A stretch of 64,000 bases of DNA from UBA3910 sp002391465 (GTDB lineage: Bacteria > Bacillota > Limnochordia > Darwinibacteriales > Darwinibacteriaceae): the NCBI GenBank assembly GCA_030054835.1, contig JASGVS010000024.1, positions 1-64,000 of the forward strand. Direction: 5' to 3'. Shown here piece by piece: positions 34,978 through 43,521 of this stretch; the first letter of the stretch is position 1; each line of letters starts with the position of its first letter. Both the position numbers and the translations under genes were made by a program. The notes beneath the pieces are model-generated. The model was not told where the DNA came from. It searched no databases and worked only from the letters and a program-made list of their open reading frames with translations.

Positions 34978-35955
34978 ATGTTCTACGAGACGATAAAAGC
35001 GGCAGCGTTAATTTTCTTGGCAGAAATGGGCGATAAAACCCAGCTGTTGGCCATGGCCTTTGCCTTAAGATACTCGGTCAAACAGGTGCTTTTAGGCGTT
35101 GCGGCAGGCTCTTTTCTAAACCACGGCCTAGCGGTACTGATCGGTTACTATTTAGGCAGCGCCCTGCCTCTAGGCTTAATAAAACTTGGCTCAGCCGCTC
35201 TGTTTTTATGTTTCGGCGTATGGGGTCTCTTCGCCCAGAGTACATCCGACGAAGAGGACCGTTCTTTTAACGGCAGTCCGATTTTGGCGGTGGCACTCGC
35301 CTTCTTTTTAGGCGAGCTGGGGGACAAGACACAGCTTACTGCTGTTGCCCTGGCTTCTTCTGCCCAGTCCGCCGGCGCAGTTCTGCTCGGCACCGTCACA
35401 GGCATGGTGCTAACCAGCCTGGTTGGTATCGCGGTAGGAGTACGTCTGGGGGAACGGATCCCCGAGTTTGCCCTAAAACTCATCTCCAGTGGAGTGTTTA
35501 TAGCATTCGGTTTTTTCCATCTGATCCAGGCGGTCCTGTCCGGATTAATCAACCCTGCCCAAACAGGTTTAGTGCTGTTGGCTCCCCTCTTTTTGCTCCT
35601 AATTCTTCTGCTGCCGCCCCTGCGCCAGTCCCGCAGTGAGGCAACCGATCTAAAAGGGGTTGCCCGTCGGTTGAAGGTTCTGGATCAGGCGCTCAATGAG
35701 CTGTGTTTGGCCGAGGAGCGGTGCCGGGGAAAACGCTGTCCCGTGGGTTACTGCAAAAAAATCGTCAAAGAGACGCTGGCGGGCAATAATAATGGACAGA
35801 AGCCAATCCAACTTATCGAGCCCTATCTGCGCAAGGGGCAGTGCTTTGATGAGCAGAAGGTTGCCCGGGTGTGGTCCCTGTTGGAAACGCTCGATCCGGA
35901 TAGCGCGTTGTATCAAGAGTTAAAATCGAACCTAGAAAAACTAAGGGCGCACTAG
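34978..35955 (+). CDS. TMEM165/GDT1-family cation exporter with Cys-rich cytosolic tail
   Basis: Membrane protein of 325 aa. Six helices carry the two signature motifs EMGDKTQLL (about residue 16) and ELGDKTQLT (about residue 113). Bacterial members export Mn(2+), others Ca(2+). After about residue 215 comes an unusual soluble tail of about 110 residues with Cys in CLAEERCRGKRCPVGYC. The canonical family ends soon after the last helix, so this tail may sense metal. GGGAAGGGG precedes ATG 34978. No Mn riboswitch was found upstream. Confidence 0.88.
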   Translation: MFYETIKAAALIFLAEMGDKTQLLAMAFALRYSVKQVLLGVAAGSFLNHGLAVLIGYYLGSALPLGLIKLGSAALFLCFGVWGLFAQSTSDEEDRSFNGSPILAVALAFFLGELGDKTQLTAVALASSAQSAGAVLLGTVTGMVLTSLVGIAVGVRLGERIPEFALKLISSGVFIAFGFFHLIQAVLSGLINPAQTGLVLLAPLFLLLILLLPPLRQSRSEATDLKGVARRLKVLDQALNELCLAEERCRGKRCPVGYCKKIVKETLAGNNNGQKPIQLIEPYLRKGQCFDEQKVARVWSLLETLDPDSALYQELKSNLEKLRAH

Positions 35956-35958
35956 CCC

Positions 35959-36825
35959 CTAATCCTCGCCAATAACGCGGATTTCAGGTTCTAAGTGCAC
36001 CCCGTGTTTTTCCCAGATAACCCTTTGAATTTCTTTGATCAAATTTAAGAAATCAGCCGCTTTCGCGTCTCCCACTCTGATCAGAAAACCAGCATGTTTG
36101 CGGGAAACTTCAGCCCCGCCTATGCGCAGGCCCTTAAGGCCTGCACCTTCAATTAAAGGCCCAACATAGTGACCTGCCGGCCGCTTGAACGTACTGCCCG
36201 CACTGGGGTACTCCAGCGGCTGTTTTGCTCGGCGCTGCTCCTGCAGCTCCAGCATTTTTGTTAAGATCTCTTTCCCCTCCCGCGGTTTGAGCTCGAACAC
36301 AACCTGGGTGGCAATGGCCTTCTCCGTTTCGGTCTGCAGGCGGCTGGAACGGTAGGAAAAGGAGTATTCATCCCCCTCCCAGCTCCGGAGCTCCCCGCCT
36401 TGGACAAAGTCCACCCTTTTTACCAGGGGCCCGATTTCTCCACCGTAGGCTCCTGCGTTCATGTAGGCGGCGCCGCCTATACCGCCGGGAATACCCACCG
36501 CAAATTCAAGCCCGCTTAGGCTGTGGCTCAGCGCAAGCTTACTCACCGAGCTGAACAGGCAGCCTGTTGTGGCGGTTAGTAGGTTCCTGTCTACCTTGGC
36601 CTTGGCAAAGGGCTCTGCGATCTGGATTACTACACCCCTGATTCCGCCGTCCCGCACCAGCAGATTAGTACCATAACCGATTACGGTCAGCGGATAGTCT
36701 TTTTCCAGCGCAAAACGCTGGGCTGCGATTATTTCCTCGGTTGTGCTGGGGCGGATGAAATAATCAGCCGGGCCGCCCACACCTAGGGAAGTCACATTGG
36801 ACAGGGGATAGTTTCTTAAGAACAC
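35959..36825 (-). CDS. murB: UDP-N-acetylenolpyruvoylglucosamine reductase
   Basis: FAD- and NADPH-dependent enzyme that makes UDP-MurNAc for peptidoglycan. 288 aa, type II (short) MurB. Visible: TSLGVGGPADYFIRP at the N-terminus, VIGYGTNLLVRDGGIRG, GIPGGIGGAAYMNAGAYGGE, catalytic region YRSSRLQ, AGSTFKRPAGHYVG and the C-terminal Glu in HLEPEIRVIGE. GTG 36825 has GGAGG 8 nt upstream. Shorter by about 10 residues at the N-terminus than many homologues. Confidence 0.95.
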   Translation of the reverse strand: MFLRNYPLSNVTSLGVGGPADYFIRPSTTEEIIAAQRFALEKDYPLTVIGYGTNLLVRDGGIRGVVIQIAEPFAKAKVDRNLLTATTGCLFSSVSKLALSHSLSGLEFAVGIPGGIGGAAYMNAGAYGGEIGPLVKRVDFVQGGELRSWEGDEYSFSYRSSRLQTETEKAIATQVVFELKPREGKEILTKMLELQEQRRAKQPLEYPSAGSTFKRPAGHYVGPLIEGAGLKGLRIGGAEVSRKHAGFLIRVGDAKAADFLNLIKEIQRVIWEKHGVHLEPEIRVIGED

Positions 36826-36876
36826 CAGACCGCCTCCTTATTCTCTTCCTATTTTATTACATTCCTTCGTAAAAGA

Positions 36877-37500
36877 CTACCACGGTCTGTTCTGTTGGAT
36901 GAATAAACTGGGGTTGAGCCAATAATCCTTCACCCGTTCGCTGCCCCAAGGTTCACCGTTTGTCCTGGGCCAGGCATTGGCCGGCAGGTCCGCTTTGCGG
37001 ATTTCAAAATGCAAATGGGCGGCAAAACGGTTGTTGGGGCCCCTGCCCACCGTACCGATCTGCTGGCGGCGGGTGACCATGTCGCCCGTTTTCACCATGC
37101 GTACATCCAAATGGGCATACTGGGACCAAACCGCTTCCGTGCGGGACAAATTGTGTTTGATCAGAACCACGTTGCCCATGGCACTGTTCCAACCGGAAAA
37201 GACTACTTCGCCATTGGCAATGGCGTAGACCGGTTCACCCCAGTCGCCGTTGCCAGCTCCCGGTATGTTCCAGTCTTCGCCGGGATGGTAAGAGTTGCTC
37301 ACAATGCTCCAGTCTAAGTATTTATAACCCGTAATGCCCCAGCCCCGACCGTCAGGATCACCGACTGGAAAATCGAAGCCATCTACCAGCCAGAGGGGAG
37401 GATTGTTCGCGCCCTGCAGCGAATTGGGCAGAGTAGAAGAGCATCCGGCGGCCAAGAGGCCTACAAGGATGAGCATTAACAACCAACATTTTCTAGTCAA
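36877..37500 (-). CDS. M23-family metallopeptidase lipoprotein (LytM-like)
   Basis: Zinc endopeptidase of about 207 aa anchored by a lipobox (LLAAGC). Zinc ligands lie in HPGEDWN and AHLHFEI, with the GEPVYAIANGEVVFSG strand pattern of the LytM fold. Probably cleaves peptide cross-links in the wall, or in spore-formers during engulfment. TTG 37500 is preferred: AGGGGG lies about 10 nt upstream, whereas the longer frame runs into the divergent gene's promoter region. Confidence 0.88.
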   Translation of the reverse strand: MTRKCWLLMLILVGLLAAGCSSTLPNSLQGANNPPLWLVDGFDFPVGDPDGRGWGITGYKYLDWSIVSNSYHPGEDWNIPGAGNGDWGEPVYAIANGEVVFSGWNSAMGNVVLIKHNLSRTEAVWSQYAHLDVRMVKTGDMVTRRQQIGTVGRGPNNRFAAHLHFEIRKADLPANAWPRTNGEPWGSERVKDYWLNPSLFIQQNRPW

Positions 37501-37590
37501 GAATAATTCCCCCTTTTGTGGTACGCTAATTATACAAAAGGTGGGGGAAACCGGCACGAATGGTTTTTCCTGGGCTGGGAGGAATTGTCT

Positions 37591-38397
37591 ATGCGTCGCA
37601 TTTTAACAGTAATCTTAATCTCCTTTGTTCTCAGCGGTGTGGTTCAGGCTCAGATAATGGAAGATGGTACGCCAGTTTACCTAGGTGGAGGACAAGGGTT
37701 GCGCATCGATCTGCCCCTGCAGGTGGGCAGGGCGTATACCATAAAACTAAAATACGGGACTTTTCTGCCCGATGCGGTTTTCACCCTGACCCTGACTGCG
37801 GTTGAACCGGGGGGAACTGTTGTGGAACTGGCAAGTGTCCAAGGGTCCGCTTCCCCGGGAGAGTGGGAGGAAATCAGCCTTAATACTGAAGCTATAACTG
37901 CTGGACCCCTGCGCTGGGAGTTGTTATTGCGGGCAGAACCGGAAGGCCGCTACTTCTGGCGGGACTTGTCCGTTGGCCCGCGGAGCGAAGCCCAGAGCAG
38001 CGCAGCAAAATGGAGTGAGAAAATAGACAAAGAAGGGCCGTTTTATACCGGGCTTGTGATCGATGCCCGCCATTTAGATGTAAGACGCGGCATCAGCCCC
38101 CGCATTTACAGCGAATCGGGCCTTTTGATCTACGGCGGTGTGTTGGCTCCCCAAGATTATGTACAGGAGCGGGGCATTGTGGCTTACGGTACAGAACTAA
38201 CACCCGAACTGCTGCGGCGCCTCGATTTGGAGGGCGATTTAGATTACAATGCTCCCCTGATCATTAAAGCCACTGGCGTGGCAGGTCCCAGCAAAACAGG
38301 CGTTTACATCAGCGATGAAGATGCGGAGCGCATTCTAGCTGCCATGGTTCAATACGACTTTTTGGCCCGCTACGCGGTTATATTTCTCGTAAATTAG
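37591..38397 (+). CDS. Secreted protein with LPP20/FlgT-like C-terminus
   Basis: Exported protein of about 268 aa with a signal peptide cut after VVQA. Residues 20-140 look like a beta-sandwich of carbohydrate-binding-module type. The C-terminal half contains GLVIDARHLDVRRGISPRIYSESG followed by YGG, a pattern seen in LPP20 and flagellar FlgT C-terminal domains. GGGAGG precedes ATG 37591. Divergent from the M23 gene. No function assigned. Confidence 0.75.
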   Translation: MRRILTVILISFVLSGVVQAQIMEDGTPVYLGGGQGLRIDLPLQVGRAYTIKLKYGTFLPDAVFTLTLTAVEPGGTVVELASVQGSASPGEWEEISLNTEAITAGPLRWELLLRAEPEGRYFWRDLSVGPRSEAQSSAAKWSEKIDKEGPFYTGLVIDARHLDVRRGISPRIYSESGLLIYGGVLAPQDYVQERGIVAYGTELTPELLRRLDLEGDLDYNAPLIIKATGVAGPSKTGVYISDEDAERILAAMVQYDFLARYAVIFLVN

Positions 38398-38553
38398 TGT
38401 TAATGGGAAGGAATAGAACCCTGTGGAGAGAATGATCAGGGAAGATCGCACAAGGCTGGAATTTGGCCAGCTTTCGTGTTATAGTAGGGTTTAGTGGAAT
38501 CTGTAGCTCAACGGGTTCCTAAAAACTGAATAAAAGAGTAGAGGAGAGAAGAG

Positions 38554-39774
38554 ATGAGTAGTGTTGAGATGAGAAGAGTTGAAACGTTGTCCGAGGGTTT
38601 CTTTGGGGAGTTTGGGGGCCAGTTCGTGCCCGAGAACTTGCAGCGGGCTTTGAACCATGTGGCCCAAGCTTACCGGGAAATCTGGGAGGACGAAACGTTT
38701 CAGGCAGAATTGGACTATTACCTTAAACATTACGTGGGCCGGCCTAGTCCCCTCTATTACGCCGAACGGCTGAGCAGAGAGTTGGGCGGTGCACAGATTT
38801 ACCTAAAACGGGAAGATCTGAATCACACCGGTGCCCACAAGATCAACAACGTCCTGGGTCAAGCCCTGTTGGCTAAGAGGATGGGAGTGCGCCGCATCAT
38901 TGCGGAGACTGGCGCTGGACAGCACGGAGTTGCCACCGCAACAGCCTGTGCCCTCTTGGATCTGGACTGTACAGTGTACATGGGCCGGGAAGACATGGCC
39001 AGGCAGGAACTGAACGTATTCCGTATGGAACTGCTCGGTGCCAAGGTAGTGGGCGTTGACTCCGGCGGCAAGAGGCTCAAGGACGCGGTTGACGCGGCCC
39101 TGGTGGACTTTGCTGAAAACTATGAAAACACCTTTTACCTGTTAGGTTCGGCGGTGGGGCCCTATCCCTATCCCGAAATGGTGCGGAACTTCCAGTCAGT
39201 GATTGGTCGGGAAGCGAAGGAGCAGATAATGGAAGCTGCCGGACGCCTCCCCGATTACTTAATCGCCTGTGTAGGCGGTGGAAGTAACGCTATTGGGCTG
39301 TTTGCCCCCTTTTACGAGGATTCTCAGGTGCAGATGATCGGCTGTGAACCGGGTGGTACCGGTTCTGAGCTGGGCAATCACGCCGCCTCCATCAGCTTCG
39401 GTACACCTGCAGTACTCCATGGTTATCGCTGTTACGCCCTAATCGATGGGGAGGGGGAAGTAGCCCCGACCAACTCATTGGCAGCGGGCTTAGATTATCC
39501 GGGAGTGGGGCCTGAACACAGTTTCTACCATGCCACAGGGCGGGCAGAGTATGTGCCGGTAAATGATCAGGAAGCGTTTGCCGCATTTCAGAAGCTGTCC
39601 CAAACGGAAGGGATCATTCCCGCCTTTGAAAGCGCCCACGCGGTTGCCCAAGCCCTCAAGCTGGCACCAACACTCAGTAAGGATAAGATTATTATTGTAA
39701 ATGTCTCTGGTCGAGGGGATAAGGATGCCGCTCAGGCCATGAGCATATTGAAAACTGGACATCTGGAGGGATAG
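38554..39774 (+). CDS. trpB: Tryptophan synthase beta chain
   Basis: PLP enzyme of 406 aa converting indole and serine to tryptophan. The PLP lysine is in HTGAHKINN (about residue 92), with the catalytic Glu in AETGAGQHG and the phosphate-binding loop CVGGGSNAIG. This is the TrpB1 form that normally pairs with TrpA, yet no trp gene is adjacent. AGAGGAG precedes ATG 38554. An FMN-binding protein follows after 2 nt. Possibly a standalone indole-salvage enzyme. Confidence 0.97.
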   Translation: MSSVEMRRVETLSEGFFGEFGGQFVPENLQRALNHVAQAYREIWEDETFQAELDYYLKHYVGRPSPLYYAERLSRELGGAQIYLKREDLNHTGAHKINNVLGQALLAKRMGVRRIIAETGAGQHGVATATACALLDLDCTVYMGREDMARQELNVFRMELLGAKVVGVDSGGKRLKDAVDAALVDFAENYENTFYLLGSAVGPYPYPEMVRNFQSVIGREAKEQIMEAAGRLPDYLIACVGGGSNAIGLFAPFYEDSQVQMIGCEPGGTGSELGNHAASISFGTPAVLHGYRCYALIDGEGEVAPTNSLAAGLDYPGVGPEHSFYHATGRAEYVPVNDQEAFAAFQKLSQTEGIIPAFESAHAVAQALKLAPTLSKDKIIIVNVSGRGDKDAAQAMSILKTGHLEG

Positions 39775-39776
39775 AT

Positions 39777-40409
39777 TTGTTGCTCAAGCAGCGCACAAGA
39801 ACAAACATCAGTCTGGTATTATTCATCGCATTACTCCTCGTTTCGGCGGGAGTATGGTCCATGCGGGCTCCAGCCCAAGAGGGCCCCAGAGACGGAGTCT
39901 ACTTCGGTAGTGCCCAGGGGTTTATGGGTGAGTTGGGTGTGGATGTGACCATCGAAGGCGGCAGGATTACCGCAATCGACGTTAGGCCGCATCAAGAGAC
40001 ACCTTTCATAGCCGATCCGGCCTTGGAGACGCTGGTTGATGAGATTCTCGCAGCCCAAAGCACCGAGGTGGATATTGTCTCCGGAGCAACCTATACCAGC
40101 CAGGCGCTGCTGCAGGCAGTTGAACAGGCCATTGGGAAAGCTTCCATCAGCTACACCGATGGTGTCCACACCGGCACTGCAGAAGGTTTTGGCGGTAAGC
40201 TTGTGCTGGAAGTTACGGTAGCAGGTGGGGCTATCACCGCAATTGAGATTGTGGAGGAGTATGAAACACCGTTTATTGCCCAAGATGCTTTTGAACAGTT
40301 ACCTGAGGCTATCATTGCAGCCCAGTCTTGGGAAGTGGATATAGTTAGCGGGGCAACGGTTACCAGCAAAGCAATCATGGCAGCGGTGGAAGATGCTTTA
40401 ACAGAATAA
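39777..40409 (+). CDS. Membrane-anchored tandem FMN-binding protein
   Basis: Exported protein of 210 aa: one N-terminal helix, then two FMN_bind domains. Each ends in the covalent flavin attachment motif, DIVSGATYTS at about residue 100 and DIVSGATVTS at about 195; the first Thr after SGA is the usual flavin-ester site. Expected role is extracytoplasmic electron transfer, which needs an ApbE flavin transferase elsewhere. TTG 39777 has GGAGGG 7 nt upstream. Two nucleotides after trpB, so cotranscribed. Confidence 0.88.
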   Translation: MLLKQRTRTNISLVLFIALLLVSAGVWSMRAPAQEGPRDGVYFGSAQGFMGELGVDVTIEGGRITAIDVRPHQETPFIADPALETLVDEILAAQSTEVDIVSGATYTSQALLQAVEQAIGKASISYTDGVHTGTAEGFGGKLVLEVTVAGGAITAIEIVEEYETPFIAQDAFEQLPEAIIAAQSWEVDIVSGATVTSKAIMAAVEDALTE

Positions 40410-40410
40410 A

Positions 40411-40442
40411 AAACGGGGCCCTTCGAGTGAAGGGCCCTTTAT
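40411..40442 (+). terminator. Terminator after the FMN-binding gene
   Basis: GGGCCCTTC/GAAGGGCCC, 4-nt loop, then TTTAT. Confidence 0.88.
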
Positions 40443-40495
40443 ACTTCAGCCTCCTTCCGGTCATACTAGCGTAAAACGGGAAAGGGGCTGTTGCC

Positions 40496-40666
40496 ATGCC
40501 GAGTTTATCCGATCTGGAGATGGTGGGACAGACGTGCAGTTCCTACCAAGCATCCCAGTGGGCAGAGGAGCGGAGTTGTGCCAGCTGTACCCACTGGCTG
40601 GGAGAAGAAGAGATGTGTGAACTGGACATCTTTTGGGATCAGTTGACCAGTTTGGATCAAACGTAG
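40496..40666 (+). CDS. Small four-cysteine protein
   Basis: Unannotated-size gene of 56 codons. ATG 40496 has AAAGGGG 8 nt upstream. Cysteines sit at residues 14, 28, 31 and 41 (C-x13-C-x2-C-x9-C), a plausible metal site; the core reads CASCTHWLGEEEMCELDIFW. It stands between a terminator and the convergent tRNA-Asp terminator hairpin. Function unknown. Confidence 0.75.
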   Translation: MPSLSDLEMVGQTCSSYQASQWAEERSCASCTHWLGEEEMCELDIFWDQLTSLDQT

Positions 40667-40732
40667 CTGGATTGGGATCTTGCAGTGGCAGGATGAGGAA
40701 AAAAGGTATATGATTAAGAGGTGGAGAATAAA

Positions 40733-40760
40733 GAGGCGATTCAGTTACCTGAATCGCCTC
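40733..40760 (-). terminator. Terminator of tRNA-Asp
   Basis: Perfect 12-bp stem GAGGCGATTCAG/CTGAATCGCCTC with a 4-nt loop. On the minus strand it is followed by a T-rich tract, just beyond the tRNA 3' end. Confidence 0.7.
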
Positions 40761-40769
40761 CGTAATAAA

Positions 40770-40847
40770 TGGCGGAACCGACGAGATTCGAACTCGCGAT
40801 CTCCGGCGTGACAGGCCGGCGTGTTAACCAGACTACACCACGGCTCC
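40770..40847 (-). tRNA. tRNA-Asp (GTC), second copy
   Basis: Full cloverleaf with CCA. Identical to the copy at 25349-25425 except for one extra T in the D loop, and inverted relative to it. Confidence 0.95.
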
Positions 40848-40863
40848 GTGTTGACGCAATTAT

Positions 40864-40892
40864 ATTATAGCCTCTTTTACTGGAATAGGCAA
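40864..40892 (-). promoter_or_regulatory. Promoter of the second tRNA-Asp
   Basis: On the minus strand TTGCCT, 17-bp spacer, TATAAT. Confidence 0.8.
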
Positions 40893-40918
40893 GTGGTTTT
40901 TGAAAGGAGCGATGGCTT

Positions 40919-41338
40919 TTGCGCCAGAGGGGAGTAGTAATAGAAAAAGAAAACAGCAGGCTGCGGGTGAAGATTCAAGACCCGAACGAGGTATGCGGCT
41001 CGTGCAATGGCTGCATACGGCTCACGCCCGGCCGGCCCCAGGAGGACCTCATTCTCAGCTTTGAACAGGCTGCGGCCGACTATGAAGTGGGGGATGCGGT
41101 GATTGTGGAAACGGCAGACAACAAGATGGTCCGTGCCCTGGCCGTTTTATACGGTGTACCCTTTACCACACTGTTTATTGGTTATGCCCTTACCCGCCTG
41201 ATCACAGGCGAGGATATGCTCGGGGGCATTGGTGCAATTATCGGTTTACTCGTTGGTGCTCTAGGAGCACGAATCATAACCCGGCGTATGCTGAAAAGCG
41301 CGCCCAAGTTTAGGATCGTGGCACGCGCCTGTTCATAA
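40919..41338 (+). CDS. RseC/MucC-like SoxR-reducing-system protein
   Basis: Membrane protein of 139 aa. N-terminal soluble part with CGSCNGC (residues about 26-32), the Cys cluster of the RseC_MucC family, then two transmembrane helices and a basic tail. Homologues partner Rnf electron-transfer complexes or anti-sigma systems; neither is in view. TTG 40919 has AAGGAG 9 nt upstream. Directly upstream of the NatAB-type ABC genes. Confidence 0.85.
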   Translation: MRQRGVVIEKENSRLRVKIQDPNEVCGSCNGCIRLTPGRPQEDLILSFEQAAADYEVGDAVIVETADNKMVRALAVLYGVPFTTLFIGYALTRLITGEDMLGGIGAIIGLLVGALGARIITRRMLKSAPKFRIVARACS

Positions 41339-41354
41339 ACTGGGGAGGTAGGAA

Positions 41355-42248
41355 ATGACTATAATTGCCACAAACTTGACCAAACGTTTTCGCGATGTCA
41401 CCGCTGTGGATGATCTTAGCTTCCGAGTTGAACAGGGCTCACTCTTTGGTTTTTTAGGACCCAACGGGGCAGGCAAGACAACCACAATGCGGGTAATTTT
41501 GGGCATTCTCAGGCCGGACCACGGCCAGGTAACCTGGCTAGGCCGGAGCTTGGATCGCCTTGATCCGAGCTTTTTCGGCTATCTGCCGGAAGAGCGAGGG
41601 TTGTATCCAAAAATGCGCGTGGACGAACACTTGGAGTTTTTGGGCCGTATCAACGGTCTAAGCAAGGCAAAGGCACGGCAGGAAACAGCACGCTGGATTG
41701 AACGTTTTGAGTTGGGAGCGGTGAGGCGCAAGCGTATTGAGGAGTTATCCAAGGGAAACCAACAAAAAGTGCAGACAATCGGAACGATGCTCCATGACCC
41801 GGAACTGCTCATTTTAGATGAACCCTTCGCCGGCTTAGACCCGGTGAATACAGCCCTGCTCAAGGAAGTGCTGCTGGAAGCCCACGCCCGGGGAACCACG
41901 ATAATATTCTCAAGCCACCGCATGGAGCAGGTGGAGGAGATCTGCAAAGATATTGTGATCATTGACCGGGGTAGGCTTGTTTTAAGCGGCAATCTCAGGG
42001 AAATCAAACGTTCCATGGGCAGGCAGATACTCCGCCTTGCCCTGGAAGGGAACAGGGACTTTTGGGCTAAGATCCCGGGACTGCAGCTCCTTTCTTCCCG
42101 GGCTGACTATATGGAATTCCGTCTAGGGACAGTTGACCCCACCGAAGTGCTGCAGGCAGCCATGGCTGCTGGCCAGGTTATCCATTTTGAGCTTGTGGAG
42201 CCGTCGCTTGATCAGATCTTTGTGGAGAAGGTAGGTGTGGGGGCATGA
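41355..42248 (+). CDS. ABC transporter ATP-binding protein (NatA-like)
   Basis: ATPase of 297 aa. Walker A GPNGAGKTTTM, signature LSKGNQQKV, Walker B LLILDEPFAGLDPV and switch SSHRMEQ. The LSKGNQQKVQ form is typical of the NatA/sodium-efflux subgroup. A C-terminal domain of about 80 residues follows. GGGGAGG precedes ATG 41355. Overlaps the permease gene by 4 nt (ATGA). Confidence 0.93.
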   Translation: MTIIATNLTKRFRDVTAVDDLSFRVEQGSLFGFLGPNGAGKTTTMRVILGILRPDHGQVTWLGRSLDRLDPSFFGYLPEERGLYPKMRVDEHLEFLGRINGLSKAKARQETARWIERFELGAVRRKRIEELSKGNQQKVQTIGTMLHDPELLILDEPFAGLDPVNTALLKEVLLEAHARGTTIIFSSHRMEQVEEICKDIVIIDRGRLVLSGNLREIKRSMGRQILRLALEGNRDFWAKIPGLQLLSSRADYMEFRLGTVDPTEVLQAAMAAGQVIHFELVEPSLDQIFVEKVGVGA

Positions 42249-43507
42249 AAATGATCCCGGTCTTAGTAAAACGTGATTTCACATCCAGGGTAAAGGGCAC
42301 TGCCTACATCCTAACCACCTTGATCGGGGTGCTTGTGATTGCGGGGCTGACCTTTATTCCGCCCCTCCTGGACCAGGTCTTTTCCGGTATGGCTCCCAAG
42401 AGAATTGATCTGTATGTTTACGAGCAGCCAACTGAAGCCAGTATTGTACCCTATTTACTAGAGGTTGCAGCCACAAGGGAGAACGTAAGCATTTTGCCCG
42501 CGGAAGGGGCCTCCGAAACGGAACTGTACCAGCGGGTATTGGATGAAGCCCTTACTGGTCTGCTCTTAATCGATGGGCCCCTGTACACCCTGGTTGCGCC
42601 GGACGTTTCTAACATAATGGTCAATGACGAAATCGAAGGCATAATCAATCAGGCGGTAACCCGCAGGAACGCGGAGCGCCTGGGACTATCTGAGCAGGAT
42701 ATGGTGGATCTGTTTAGGCGTGTCGATCTCAAGGTGCGGGAGATCAGCCCAAGTGGTTCAGATGGGGAAGAAGTGGATGAGGTGGCCCAGACCCAGGCCA
42801 TGGTTCTCGCCTATTTCCTCCTGTTTATGATTTACATGGCACTTATTCTATACGGAAACATGGTTGCGTCCGGTGTGGCGGAAGAAAAGAGCTCGCGGAT
42901 AATGGAAGTGATGGTCTCCTGCGTCAAGCCCACTGAATTGATGCTGGGTAAAATCATTGGTGTGGGTGCCTTGGGGCTGGTGCAGTTTGTAATCTGGATC
43001 AGTACAGGCCTTGTGGTTTCTACCGTAACCAAAAGCGGTATAATGAATGACCTCCTCGGTGTGGTTGGACCCCTCAGCACCGTCCCCCTTTCTTACATCT
43101 TATGGTTTGGCCTCTTCTTCGTCTTGGGCTATTTCTTCTACGCCTCCATTTTTGCGGCAGCGGGAGCTTTAGTATCCCGGGTGGAGGAAGTGAGCCAGGT
43201 AGTATCCGTCATTATGATGTTGATTGTGGTGGGCTTTTTCGCCGCCTATGCTTCTTTCCTCAATCCTAACAGCTCGTTGGCGGTGACCACATCCATCATT
43301 CCCTTTACATCGCCTATGGTGATGTTCGCCAGGATTGTGCTGACCAAACCGCCTGTAAGTCAGGTTCTAGCTTCGGTAGCGATCTTAGTCGCTTCTGTGT
43401 TGGCAGGGACCTGGATTTCGGCGAAGATTTACCGGATTGGAATTCTTATGTACGGTAAGAGACCCGGCCTTAGGCAGGTCTTCCGTCTCTTGCGAGACGG
43501 TGTATAA
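42245..43507 (+). CDS. ABC-2 permease (NatB-like)
   Basis: Membrane protein of 420 aa. One helix near the N-terminus, a large extracytoplasmic domain (about residues 45-180), then five to six helices with VASGVAEEKSSRIMEVMVSCVKPTELMLGKI, the hallmark of NatB/YhaP-type permeases. With the upstream ATPase it probably extrudes Na+ or an amphipathic compound. Coupled start. Confidence 0.92.
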   Translation: MKMIPVLVKRDFTSRVKGTAYILTTLIGVLVIAGLTFIPPLLDQVFSGMAPKRIDLYVYEQPTEASIVPYLLEVAATRENVSILPAEGASETELYQRVLDEALTGLLLIDGPLYTLVAPDVSNIMVNDEIEGIINQAVTRRNAERLGLSEQDMVDLFRRVDLKVREISPSGSDGEEVDEVAQTQAMVLAYFLLFMIYMALILYGNMVASGVAEEKSSRIMEVMVSCVKPTELMLGKIIGVGALGLVQFVIWISTGLVVSTVTKSGIMNDLLGVVGPLSTVPLSYILWFGLFFVLGYFFYASIFAAAGALVSRVEEVSQVVSVIMMLIVVGFFAAYASFLNPNSSLAVTTSIIPFTSPMVMFARIVLTKPPVSQVLASVAILVASVLAGTWISAKIYRIGILMYGKRPGLRQVFRLLRDGV

Positions 43508-43521
43508 CGGAGGGGGCAGCA

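Noticed and set aside
38398..38553. Possible T-box or attenuator ahead of trpB
   Set aside because: No T-box core, specifier loop or terminator/antiterminator pair is visible. The tRNA-like stretch near 38497 is too short to mean much.
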